Part shown: positions 34,388 to 44,669 of the stretch, piece after piece
Layout: each line of letters starts with the position of its first letter
Numbering within the stretch: the stretch's first letter is position 1
Origin: Rhipidocladum racemiflorum
Taxonomy: Eukaryota > Streptophyta > Magnoliopsida > Poales > Poaceae
Reading direction: 5' to 3'
Length of the DNA stretch: 64,000 nt
NCBI GenBank assembly: GCA_036346355.1
Contig: CM070572.1
Span: forward strand, 45,359,944-45,423,943
Position numbers and translations under genes: made by a program
Notes under the pieces: generated by a model
Database searches by the model: none
Seen by the model: only the letters and a program-made list of their open reading frames with translations
Told to the model about the DNA's origin: nothing

Positions 34388-35080
34388 GCTAATGAGGTTG
34401 TTGTAGCTTCCACCATCAATGATAGACTTGCAAACTTCGCTTCAACTTTACATGTTGATTTGAACAAATTGGTTTGTTGTCCTATTGAAAGAATTGTTGT
34501 GTTGTCAACATGAACCTTGTTGGTCATCATATACATACCTTCTAGTAGTGTCTCAATGTCGATGTTGCCATCATGAGTAGACAATTTTTCTTGTTGTTCA
34601 TGATATAAAATAATGGCCATCTCTTTAGCTTGCCTTCTAGCTTCTTCAGCCATCTTTTCTTCTTCCTGCTTTTGAGTTTCTTCTTGTGCTTTCTTCTTTA
34701 GTTCTTACTGTTGTGTTTCAAATATAGCTTGAGCATTATCATGATGTTGACGATCCTTCAAGTATTGTTGGTATGTCCATACTTCAATCTCCTAACGTGA
34801 ATTCTTCCCTCGAAAAGAATATCAAACGATGGGCAAGGAATTATTCCGAATACATTGAATATCCTGCTCCTTCATCCAAGTGTATCAAATCATCAATGAA
34901 CATATTCGCATATGTATAAGAATTACATCACAAGTAACAGCATATCCATCCAAAAAGAATTTTACCTTTACTTACTGCATAATTGGGATATGTCGATACA
35001 ACCACGACAACTTATATGGCTTCGCATGTAGTGTTGTCACCAATCCTAATATGTCCATAGGCACCTTGCTTACTGCGTTC
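34388..35080 (-). pseudogene. retroelement gag/protease-like remnant
   Basis: An open minus-strand frame at 34369-34653 (MAEEARRQAKEMAIILYH...) includes a stretch ending ASLSLMVEATTTSLASL that resembles the start of a gypsy protease. Upstream on the same strand, near 34990-35060, a separate phrase LGLVTTLHAKPYKLSWL is also gypsy-like. Their order is not the usual one, so rearrangement or chance similarity is possible. No catalytic motif is certain. Confidence 0.35.
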
Positions 35081-35447
35081 CAGGGCGAAGCTAGGCCTCG
35101 GGCCAGTGGGGCAATGGCCCTTGAGCCCTTATCCCCTATGCTAGTACGCCTGGAAGCCGAACCCTGCGTCGTGCACCCTGGCTGTGCCTTGTGGCTTGCT
35201 GCGCCCTGGTCATGCGCATGAAGATAAGCATATAATATGTAAGCTTAAATCAAAGGTGAAATTCAGTCATCTATTGATCCTATCGTCTTCCCCACTAGCC
35301 CCTCTGACCATTCCAAGAAACAAGCACTGAGACCATGACAACCGGGTGACCACTCCCCGTTGAGCCATGTACGACGGTGGATGTAGTGTGCGAGCCATCT
35401 GGATCCTCATGCCGAACATTGCCATTGTCTTCTCTATGTACAACACC

Positions 35448-37031
35448 TGTTGGAATTGAGACTCAAAATCTTTGAGACAACTCTCTCTTTTATTCTCTCT
35501 TATTTTTCTTTCTTACTTCTTGCTTACAAACCTCAACCCTACCTCTATATTTATACTAAAAACTGTAGTCTTAAGGAACGGAATAGGATTCCAGTTCCTT
35601 GTCCTAATCCACCTCCTTGTCCTACTCGGACTCTTAATCATAAAACTTCCTAATCAAACTTTCCTATTATGACTCATACTCCGTATACTACTCAAACTTC
35701 ATACCGTGTACAAGATTAACTCCAACATTCACCCCCTTAATCTTGTAACACTGACTCTTACTCATAATTATTCACGCTAATTTTTTCTTACGACAATGGC
35801 TTCACACCATCACTGTTGACTTCTCACAATCATCTCTTGGTAGTTTCACACCACCGTTCCCAGCAGCTTCACACCGCTATCTTCTCGTAGCTAACGGCCT
35901 CTCACCGCTTTTGTCGTCGGTCTCACACCGATTTCACCTTGCAGTGGCATCACACCACCATCGCTTTCGTAGCAGTCTCGCACCGTCATCGTTGTCGGCG
36001 TCACACCAACTTCTCCTTGTAACGGTATCACACCGTTGTTGCCGTCGGCGTCGCACCGACTCTCCTTCATAGTGATCTCACATCACCACCTCCACGAACA
36101 CAGCCTCACACCGTAGTTCGTGGCCTCCATCACTTTTGCACCATCACCGTAGCCTCTTGCTACTAACCCGATCAACGTCACCATGTCGCCAGTGCCACTA
36201 CTCACAGCAACACTGCTCGACGAATCATCTCCGTACAACATCATCTTTGGCATCTTCCAAATTTTTCTTTTTTCTAGTTGCCCGTCACGGCTTTCTCTCC
36301 CCTTTTTTTTTATTTATTTATCCCTTCTATGCTTGTACGTGCAAAGAAGGAGATCTTCTTTGCATGTTCCTTCCTTCGATGCTTGTAGTCGTACAGAGCT
36401 TCTTTGCCTTTTCCTTTGGTTGCTAGCCTTCTGTACGCACGTCCACCTGGGTTGCTAGCAGTTTGCACAACCGCAAGCTTGCACGCTGCTCCTTTTTATC
36501 TTTGCGTTGCTACCGACGCGCCTGGCCTCTGCACACGCTTCTTGATGCCGCCGAAAAGAGGAAATTTCCTTCGACGCTGATTCGTTGTGTCGTGCTCTAA
36601 TCTCGTGTCGCCGAGACTCCCACGCCGAGTCTTCGCGCATAGCACCAGCCTCCGCGCCTTCTCGCCGGCTGCCGTGGGGTGCCGCCCCTCGGGAGTCTCC
36701 TCCTCCCGGGGGGCAACGGATTAATCCAAAACCTTAAGCTCTGATACCAATTGTTGGAATTGAGACTCAAAATCTTTGAGACAACTCTCTCTTTTATTCT
36801 CTCTTATTTTTCTTTCTTACTTCTTGCTTACAAACCTCAACCCTACCTCTATATTTATACTAAAAACTGTAGTCTTAAGGAACGGAATAGGATTCCAGTT
36901 CCTTGTCCTAATCCACCTCCTTGTCCTACTCGGACTCTTAATCATAAAACTTCCTAATCAAACTTTCCTATTATGACTCATACTCCGTATACTACTCAAA
37001 CTTCATACCGTGTACAAGATTAACTCCAACA
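35448..37031 (-). mobile_element. TR-GAG family relative, copy 2, gag lost (TRIM-like), very young
   Basis: 1584 bp with a perfect 5-bp duplication acacc (35443-35447 and 37032-37036). LTRs are 35448-35727 and 36752-37031, 280 bp each and identical as far as I can read. The primer site gctctgatacca is at 36738-36749 and a polypurine tract (aaggggg on the minus strand) lies next to the left LTR. The interior of about 1 kb keeps the 'tcacacc/gtcggcg' tandem repeat seen in copy 1 but has no gag frame. The LTRs carry an extra segment (gactcatactccgtatacta...) absent from copy 1. It must rely on proteins from elsewhere. Confidence 0.95.
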
Positions 37032-37625
37032 ACACCAACCTCCTCACAAACCCCTAAAATATCCGAGATTCTCTCGCCAAGAATTGGCCCTTCTGATCCT
37101 CGAAACTCACCTTTTCCTCCTCCTATCAGGCAATCTGTGTTCGTGGAGAAGCAGTGGAGATTCCGCTGCCGGCCAACCATGAGGTCGCTACTGCCTTTGC
37201 CGAGCGTCGGAGAAGGCTTTGCATTGGTTTCTTGGCTCTTGGACTAGCTTGCTTCGGTGAATTGGTGTGGTTGTGTAAAACCAGTTACTGAATTACTATG
37301 TGGAAACCTTGAATGGAGTATTTGTATTTGCTTATACGAGGTTAGCCCTCAAAGCAAAAGAGATTGTAGTTTCTCCAGATTTATTGTTTGTTCTATTAAT
37401 CTCTATTTTAATGGAGACATGAAAATCGATTTGAAGTGAAATATTGTTTCTATGGACTATATTATCCAGTCACAGAATTCTCTTTTGAAGAATTTCAATC
37501 AGCATAGGATGAAATGCTGTGAAGACTGATTATTTACTAACGAAGATAAAAATTTGTAACTTAAAAGCTTGCTTGATTGCATTCCATTTTTTTTTAAATA
37601 GTGCCACTTATTTTCCTATGTGCAG

Positions 37626-37728
37626 CAAACCACAATTGATTGATGCCGCACTCTCGCAGCCTGGAAGATTTGATCATCTTGTCTTTTGTTATTTTCCTCA
37701 ATTGAATGAGCATTTGGAAATTCTGAAG
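37626..37728 (+). pseudogene. AAA-ATPase exon-like fragment
   Basis: Preceded by a splice-acceptor-like tatgtgcag, the frame reads KPQLIDAALSQPGRFDHLVF and then FPQLNEHLEILKVHSR. This is the second-region-of-homology stretch of AAA ATPases (normally ...DAALLRPGRFD...). The conserved LRPGRFD is SQPGRFD here. No Walker A or B exon is found in the surroundings, so this is a lone fragment, probably captured or left behind. It lies inside the hAT-like unit. Which AAA protein it came from (PEX1/PEX6- or CDC48-like) cannot be decided. Confidence 0.65.
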
Positions 37729-38261
37729 GTGCATTCTAGAACGGTGACGAGATTTCATTTAAGAATTGTTTTTCTCACTTGTGACTTATGTCATGCTGTG
37801 TTTTGTTTGATGTATTATTATTTGGCTATTTAGATCATGATATCTAATATAACCACATTTACTAATAGTTATATGAACATCAAAAGATGTTGGCAATGTG
37901 TTTTTTTTTTCTAGTTTTCCAGGTATACAGTGCAAATTATCTTTAAGTGTGCATTTGTGTTGTAATTTTGTTATATGTCAATGTCGGTAGTATTTGGCAT
38001 TAGTTATAGCCACTTAGTTTTTCGCACGAGGTTTACCAAAATCCTAGCTTCGCTCCCTTGGTCCATCATCATGGCACAATCGGTATTCTTGACTTGGCAT
38101 CATTGAAAGAACATATCTCTTTTGTCTGGCTTCGGTAATATATCCTCCTCATACGCAACCAATTCAAAACCACGTTGGATGATCAGCTCCATGTTCTCCA
38201 TCAATAACCTTCGCAGTAACAAATCAATGGCACCGTGAGCAATGAAAGCTCTGATACCAAA

Positions 38262-38419
38262 TGATATGGATCAACTAGCGAGAATTACTAAATGATGCGT
38301 GAAATGCCCGATATTTCATGACGGTACCACACACGATAACTTGCAAACCAATCTAAAAAGAAAGAATTGCGAGGGCTTCTGTCAGCACAATCTAAAAAGA
38401 CAAGTCTTCCACTTGCGCA

Positions 38420-38464
<45 letters not shown>

Positions 38465-38612
38465 TCAAGGATATCCACCAACCATGGTGCCCAAAGGCTT
38501 TTCTTTATTTCATATAACTCAGCTTATAATTTCTAATCTCTACAAAAGGGGTATGCCCCAATGCCTATATTGGTGCACAATGCACGGCCAAAATACATCT
38601 AAACTGACTCAA
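38262..38612 (-). repeat. 5' LTR-like repeat of the degenerate LTR element, with CT microsatellite
   Basis: Begins TGATATGGATC three bases from the primer site. Contains an uninterrupted CT run at about 38425-38461 where the left copy has only a few CT units. Confidence 0.6.
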
Positions 38613-39680
38613 ATTATTCTTTTAGACATATAAAACTTGGACTCTAAGAAATAAAAAGATATTACAACTTTAAAACTTAAATTTCGGCCAACTAGTAGAC
38701 TGAAACTTGTCGACCAGATTAAAAATAGAAGGAAACAAAATTAGAACTTCTCGCTATGAAAAGATACGAAGATAATCTTCTAAACCTTTTAAAAAGTACA
38801 ATAACGTCAAAATCCCACCCAAACGTAAGAGTTATGGACTTTTCTAAGATCAGATTGTGCTATCGATCCGAATTATTTCTTTGTCTCTCCAAACTGAATT
38901 GGACTCTTAGTTTCTCTCTCCCATGCATTGGGCCTCCTTATCTCTATCCAAATCACGTGCAAGTCCACATATCCTCAATCCATGCGGCCTTGGCCCGTGT
39001 GGCTATAGCGCCTTGACCTATGATGCCATACCCTTGGCTACACATGCAATCATAACTAGCACATGTCTTGCCTCCATATGATTTACGCACCGCTGATACA
39101 ATATATTTCTCATACTTTAGGGTTCCAACCATCCTCATTTGGTCTTCATTTCCCACCTCCCCTTGACCATAAGTTTACACTTTGTTCTTTTTTTCTCAAA
39201 ACAACACCATTTTGTTCGTTCATCTTGATTTGCACCTCAGAAACATAATCTAAAATAGTGTTGGTAATTGGAATCGTCGCATCACATATAGTAGGCTAGA
39301 AACAGCCTTTTGAAAAATTTTCGCAAAGTCTCTGAAATGGTTAACCAAACTGCCCAGAACACGGCTATCAGCTTTTTTTTTTATCTAAAGGGTTTGTTCG
39401 TGGTCTAAAAAAGCATCCTTGTGTCTCATTTCTTTTAGCAAAGTTGATACATATTTTTAGGCAGAATAGATGTATTGTTTCTTAGACACAATCCAAACAT
39501 AAAACCTTGAAAAATATAAATTGAAATATCGCAAAAAGAAAAGACAAAAAAAAAAAAAAAACCTCTGAGCTTTCCATCAACCGCCCAGGGAGCAGTTTTT
39601 TCCCGTTAGAACTTAGAAACGGGTCATAATTGAAACCCTGTCCCCAGCCCTCCTTGTGTCATGAATATATATATATATTA
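38613..39680. other. intergenic or unresolved LTR sequence
   Basis: No gene seen. The first part may still belong to the right LTR. Confidence 0.4.
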
Positions 39681-40034
39681 ACTCTATTATAATGGAAGGA
39701 ATTGGAGGCCAACCAGCCCCTCCACATGTCACTCCATACCATTTCGCGAAAAAGTCCCTCCATTCCTTTAGATTACGAATAGGTCCCTGCAGGTTACAAA
39801 AAGATCCTTCGCGATTTTTTATGAGGGGAAGAAAATCATTTCCGAATCGTGTTTAGGTCCCTCGTTCGTTGTTTCACGGAAAAAAACTCCCGTTAAATTC
39901 AAATCGCAAACGAGCCCTTATCTAATTTTTTAGGGTAGCAGTTAGGTCTAAAAATGTAACAAACAGGTCCTCGCTCCTTACGTTCAGATCCTTTCTCCGT
40001 TTTTCTCGGAAAAAATATTTTCGTCAGCAGAAAT

Positions 40035-41042
40035 CAGGCATGTAATCGGATCGGATACGGTCGAATATCGTCCTAATTGTATCCGTATCCGTTTTTTTTT
40101 ATCGAATACAGAATCGAATACGAATAGTGCTAAATATAGAATCGAATACGAATTATACAGGATAATATCGGTTACGAATACAAATCAAATACGGATCGGA
40201 ATCAACATGGATACGAATAATATTAGTCGGATATTTTAAAATCCAGTTTCTGTTTTTTTTTTCCAAAATCGGTCCAAATTTAAATTCAAAATTAGGAATT
40301 TTAAAAAATAAGAAAATATCAAGAATTACAAAATTTGTGCACGAATATTATTAAATTAGTTCAAATTCAAAAATTCTAAATTTAAATTGAAAATTAGGAG
40401 AAAGATCAATCAAAAATTTGAGAATTTCATTTAAATCCCAACTGTTATTTAAAAATAAACTATATTTAAACTTTGTTTTTAATGCACCATCAAATTTATT
40501 TAATCTACTATGAAAACTAACAAATTTATAAGTAGTGGTCTCTAGTGGATAGTGATAGTCTAATAGACCTTCAGTGTTAAGTTCGTCATTGATGAATGAT
40601 GAATGATGATCGTCTGAACTCAACAATTAGCAAACATTAAACATAATCATTCTTTAGAAGAAAACATAGCCAATTAACCGCATAGACATAACTACATAGC
40701 ATAAGTACATATGAGTATATGACATCCACGTCTGGTCATCCATATTCCACAAACCACAATTCCACATGTATGTAACCTTGCAGCAGTTACATGTTGTCAT
40801 GGTCTCATCTCTGATCTCATGGGCATGGTTCAAGTTATTCGGATAATATCCTTATGTCATATTCGGATATTATCCGAACAAAAACTCGGATATTCCGTAT
40901 CCGTCGGATAATTAGTGTTCCATATCCGTATCCGTATCCATATCCTTATCCGAGAAATCAACTGGATATCTGCGAAACTATCCAAATCATCATCCAAATC
41001 AATTCGGTCGGTCGAAAACTATCAGTACCAATTCCATCCCTA
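40035..41042. mobile_element. Ds-like hAT element, copy A
   Basis: Flanked by an 8-bp duplication gcagaaat (40027-40034 and 41043-41050). The right end ...ccatcccta matches the Ac/Ds terminus; the left end CAGGCATG is a mutated form. The interior repeats 'cggatacgga', 'atccgtatcc' and 'aatcgaatacgaat' phrases, with no transposase. It shares both end regions with copy B at 46851-47625. Confidence 0.85.
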
Positions 41043-41050
41043 GCAGAAAT

Positions 41051-41690
41051 ATGTGTACAGATCTATCTTTAGATTTTTTTTCCAACTCAATTTTCTAACT
41101 CGATCTCCAATATTTTTCAAAACATGTATTATATTACTCAGTGAATGCATAGAGTGTTAAACTCGATAAAAAAATGTTGGTATCTCTAATAATTTTTCTC
41201 CATTTTTCCCGAAAAAATGTTTTCGTCACCAGAAATATATGTGCAGCTCTATCTCTAGATTTTTTCCCAACTCGATTTTCCAACTCGATCTCCAATATTT
41301 TTCAAAATATGTATTATTACTGAGTGAATGCATAGAGTGTTAAACTTGATAAAAGAATATTGGTATCTCTAATAATTTTTAAAACATATATTATTATTCG
41401 GTTAACATATAGAGTGTTAATTTCGACAAAAGAAGGTTGACCGGGTAATAATAGAGTGTTAACCAAATTCGTCAAACGAAATATGTGTACAACTCTATCT
41501 CTCTATTTTTTGTAACTCGATTCCTAATATTTTCCAGAATAATAAATATGTATAGAGTTATATCTCTATATTTTTTTCGCAGCTCGATCTATAGTATTTT
41601 TTGAAACATGTATTATTCACCAGTGAACGTATAGGGTGTTAAACTCGCCAAAAGAAGATCATTTTTCCGTTTTTCCTGAGAAAATATATC
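41051..41690. repeat. degenerate tandem repeats in the Helitron
   Basis: About four irregular units containing 'atatgtg(t/c)ag', 'ctctatctct', 'aactcgat', 'atgtattatt' and 'atagagtgttaa'. The same words occur in the reversed Helitron fragment near 7430-7570. Confidence 0.65.
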
Positions 41691-41942
41691 TATTAGGCCT
41701 GAAAGATTTACGGAGTAGCCAGCTGCCCACATCGCCCTCTTTACCAAAAGTCCCTCCAAAAAAATTAAATTGCGTTTAGATCCTTATAACGGTTATTTTC
41801 AGAAGAAAAAAAAACTTAGATCAAATTTCGCACAGGCAACACGGCGACCCTAACTAGTCATTGCGCATCGATGACGAGGGCCACCAGATCCTGTCTTGCT
41901 ATCTTTCTCCATGTACAGCACCGAATTAGTTATAAGATACAC

Positions 41943-42195
41943 AGCCTCGTTGTTTAGGTTTTTCTTTAAGCTTAAAAGCCAAAAAAATTATCAAAGCCTA
42001 AATAAAGAATAGGCTTTTAACTATCATTTTTAAAAGTTATAATTCTTCGTATAACTAAATGCCACTAGAGAAGTGTTTTTTTTTTTTTCTTATTTAGGAT
42101 TGGGTTTAGAGTATGCTATTAAAGTTAGGGTAAAACAGAAAACTGAATTTTAGCTATAAGATAAAAGCATAAATTAACCTAAACAATCAGGGCCC
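41943..42195. mobile_element. MITE-like element with GTTTAGGTT termini
   Basis: Left cagcctcgttgtttaggtt and right aacctaaacaatcagggcc are imperfect inverted copies. The target duplication is not clear, so the superfamily is open (hAT-like). Confidence 0.4.
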
Positions 42196-42283
42196 TAATA
42201 GTTTCAGATGAACGAACTTCGTGACATATGCGGCGGTGGATGAACGATTAGTACTTTGTAGCCCTGACACCCACTGCTCTAAT

Positions 42284-42534
42284 CTTGTTCTCTGTTTCAC
42301 AAAAACTTTGTCGTTTTAGATGTTAAATTTTTAAAATTTTAGTTACTAATGTATTTTTAAATATTAGATTGGATGCATGAAAATCATATGTATTGGTTCA
42401 CCTAGAAAAGTACTTTCATAATATTATAATTTTATTGGATTTTTTAAATATATTAAATAAAAATTACTGATGAAAATTGAGTTTTGTGGATCGTGTCGAT
42501 ATTCAAAATGACATGTTTTTGTAACCGGAGGGAG
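42284..42534. mobile_element. degenerate Stowaway-like MITE
   Basis: The right end accggagggag and left end ctctgtttcacaaaaactttg resemble mutated Stowaway termini; TA flanks are not exact. Confidence 0.4.
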
Positions 42535-42633
42535 CAGTAGAAGCAAATTTTACATGCCGCTGGCAAATTTCACTAGTTTCCCAACCGTAGAACTCGGAGA
42601 GGAGGGAACTTCACCGGCGGCAACATCCAGCAG

Positions 42634-43057
42634 CAGAGGCGTATCTGCCGGTGGGGCACAGGTGGGCTGAAGCCCCACCCGTGGCCCACCGGCTTCTCCA
42701 TGTATAATATATATATTAGCTTTGGACATTTTAGGCTTCGTTTGATACGGTTCCAGATTTTAGTAGAAACGAAAACGGTTTCAGATTCTTAGTAGAAACG
42801 TTTCAGGTAGAATCAGAATCACTGTCTGGAAACTGTTTGGTACGGTTCTAGATTCTAATAGAAACTAGTAGAAACGGGGTTGAGAGTGATTCAGTCACGG
42901 CGTGGAAAAAGAAGAAACATTCCGAAAAGAATTGTTCTGAGTTTTAGCCCGTTTAGCTGGGTTTCTCTCATATTCTAGTAGAAACAGCTCAGTTCAAGTT
43001 GCCAAACGGGGTCTTAGTTTTAGCCCCCCTCGTTCCAATTTTCTGGATACGCCTCTG
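42634..43057. mobile_element. hAT MITE with perfect 8-bp target duplication
   Basis: The terminal repeat CAGAGGCGTATC is mirrored by gatacgcctctg at the right end. The duplication tccagcag is at 42626-42633 and 43058-43065. It contains a complete Tourist MITE; without it the element is about 140 bp. Confidence 0.85.
42734..43013. mobile_element. Tourist/PIF MITE nested in the hAT MITE
   Basis: Flanked by TTA (42731-42733 and 43014-43016). The left end GGCTTCGTTTG and right end caaacggggtc are imperfect inverted repeats. The interior repeats 'agtagaaac'. Confidence 0.75.
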
Positions 43058-43352
43058 TCCAGCAGGCGAACATATCAATGAACTTATTTATAAGTAATAT
43101 GTAGTTTTGGTAATATGGCGGTGGTACCAAAGGTTCAAAATTTCATTTCATAGAAATCTCGGGGTGGCTGAAATCCAAAATTTCGGTGAGATATCGGAAT
43201 TTCGGACGAAATCTAAAAAAGCAAATTTAAAATCCGGATCTTTTTGGACCGGAATTTTCGAGATCTCAGTAAAAATTACCGAGATCTCAAGAGAAACACC
43301 GAAATCTCGGCCCAAAAAACTTAAAATCCGGTTAAAATACCTAATGTTCACA

Positions 43353-43385
43353 TCACATACGGTTTTTGGCTAAAACCGTATGTGA
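43353..43385. other. perfect 14-bp stem hairpin
   Basis: TCACATACGGTTTT pairs with AAAACCGTATGTGA around a 5-base loop, in a region rich in 'gaaatctcgg' repeats (43150-43480). Function unknown. Confidence 0.8.
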
Positions 43386-44669
43386 TATGTATTTTTTTAA
43401 AAAAATTAAATTTTTTATTTTGTCAGGATTTGAAATCTCGTCTCCAACCAAAATCCGAAATCTCGACCGAAATTTCGCCGGAACTTTAAACTCGGTGGTA
43501 TACCATCGATCCAAGTGGTGATAGTACGTGTTGACATGGTAGTCCACTAGAGGAGGACCGGGGTGGTGGAAGGCCTCGAGTGGTAGTACCCGAGAATATC
43601 CCGCGAGAGACTTCAACATATGCTCCTCGCGTACTCATTTACGGCGTGAGCAGTGCAAAAAACGTTGATGATTTGAATTTGGATTGGCTAGCCCTGCCCA
43701 ACATCCGTCCGTGATGGAGTACCAGCCAACTGACCTCGGGATCATCCGTATTTTTGGGGCCGGCTAAGATGGACGGGAACACTCGTTCGAGCAATTTGCA
43801 AACAGTTGACAGCCCACTCATGCGACCCTCCTCTTTTGACCCCCAAATGATATCTTCCCTCGTGCATCGCCACTGCCGGCTTCCTTTGTCAGGGACACTC
43901 GCGCTCCATCTCGACGTGCGTTTTGGATTGGGTGGTACATGGAGTCTAGACGTGACCGGTACGATGGATCGTAGATCTAGATCGTGCCAGTCCATCACAG
44001 TCTAGCTAAATATCTGTGGTGTCGTCTTCGGTGAGTCTAGACACGGTTCATTGGTACGTCTTACCACTTTTGTATCATGCCTGTTCAAATTCGATCTATT
44101 TGCACTATTACGATGAGAGAAAAGGAGCCAGAGATGTACGAGACTAAAGTAGTGAATACAAATATTAGGAAAAAAATAACTAAATTTATTCATTCTTCGT
44201 AAAAGACATATCGAGATAGTTGTTGATCTCTATTCGTAAATTCCATTTCGACCTGCTCAACACATCAAAAGACAGTCTATGCGTCTTACATTTTAGCTTT
44301 TTCCACACCCTTGAAGCGCTCCAACCGTCTCGTGCTTATTGCATTGCTGAGGCAGTTCTACTTGCTTTACTTTTGTTGCCAATATTATCATATTTTTTTG
44401 TTGAAAACTATATAAAAAAAGCCCATGCCAAAGTTGTGATGTGCCTGCATCGTACCTGTTGGTCTTGTAGCGTACCGTGTCGACTCAAGCATGATCCTTC
44501 GAGGCATGTCGTGCCGTGCTGCCTATTGTGCCCCCAACAACTAGGCCGAACACGACCCCAACAATCATGTCGTGATAGCTCGGCCCATGCACATACGTGC
44601 AATGCCTATCGTGCCACTTGTTGGCCCTAAAAAGCGTGACCCGATGCCCACAACTACATGGGACAGGGG
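43386..44669. other. intergenic sequence
   Basis: No supported gene. 44430-44640 is richer in 'gtgccgtgc' and 'gtcgtg' words, which recur at 60160-60640, suggesting a shared old repeat. Confidence 0.4.

Larger units (their letters stand above)
35081..38060. mobile_element. hAT-like terminal inverted repeat unit enclosing host sequence
   Basis: The left end CAGGGCGAAGCTAGG and the right end cctagcttcgctcccttg (complement CAAGGGAGCGAAGCTAGG) form an imperfect inverted repeat of hAT type. The enclosed 3 kb contains the AAA ATPase exon-like piece and the second TR-GAG element, but no transposase. The 8-bp flanks (ctgcgttc and gtccatca) do not match, so the pairing of these ends is a hypothesis. 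Confidence 0.4.
34049..38612 (-). mobile_element. degenerate LTR retroelement in minus orientation, with later insertions
   Basis: Two related direct repeats of about 340 bp (34049-34387 and 38262-38612) share long blocks (ccaactagcg, acgataacttgcaaac, gtgcacaatgca, caaaatacatctaaact). Beside the right copy lies a primer site TGGTATCAGAGC (minus, 38248-38259). This identifies the right copy as a 5' LTR and the left as a 3' LTR. The outer LTR end on the right is not resolved and no matching target duplication was found, so the element has lost part of an end. The interior holds a gag/protease-like remnant and a hAT-like unit. Confidence 0.6.
39681..41857 (+). mobile_element. non-autonomous Helitron, host of a Ds-like insertion
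   Basis: The 5' end reads actctattataatgg, close to the Helitron consensus TCTCTATTAT. The 3' end is CTAG (41854-41857) before host T. It shares end and internal blocks with the reversed fragment at 7231-8471. After removing the Ds-like element (40035-41042) it is about 1.16 kb, with no Rep/helicase. Confidence 0.6.
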
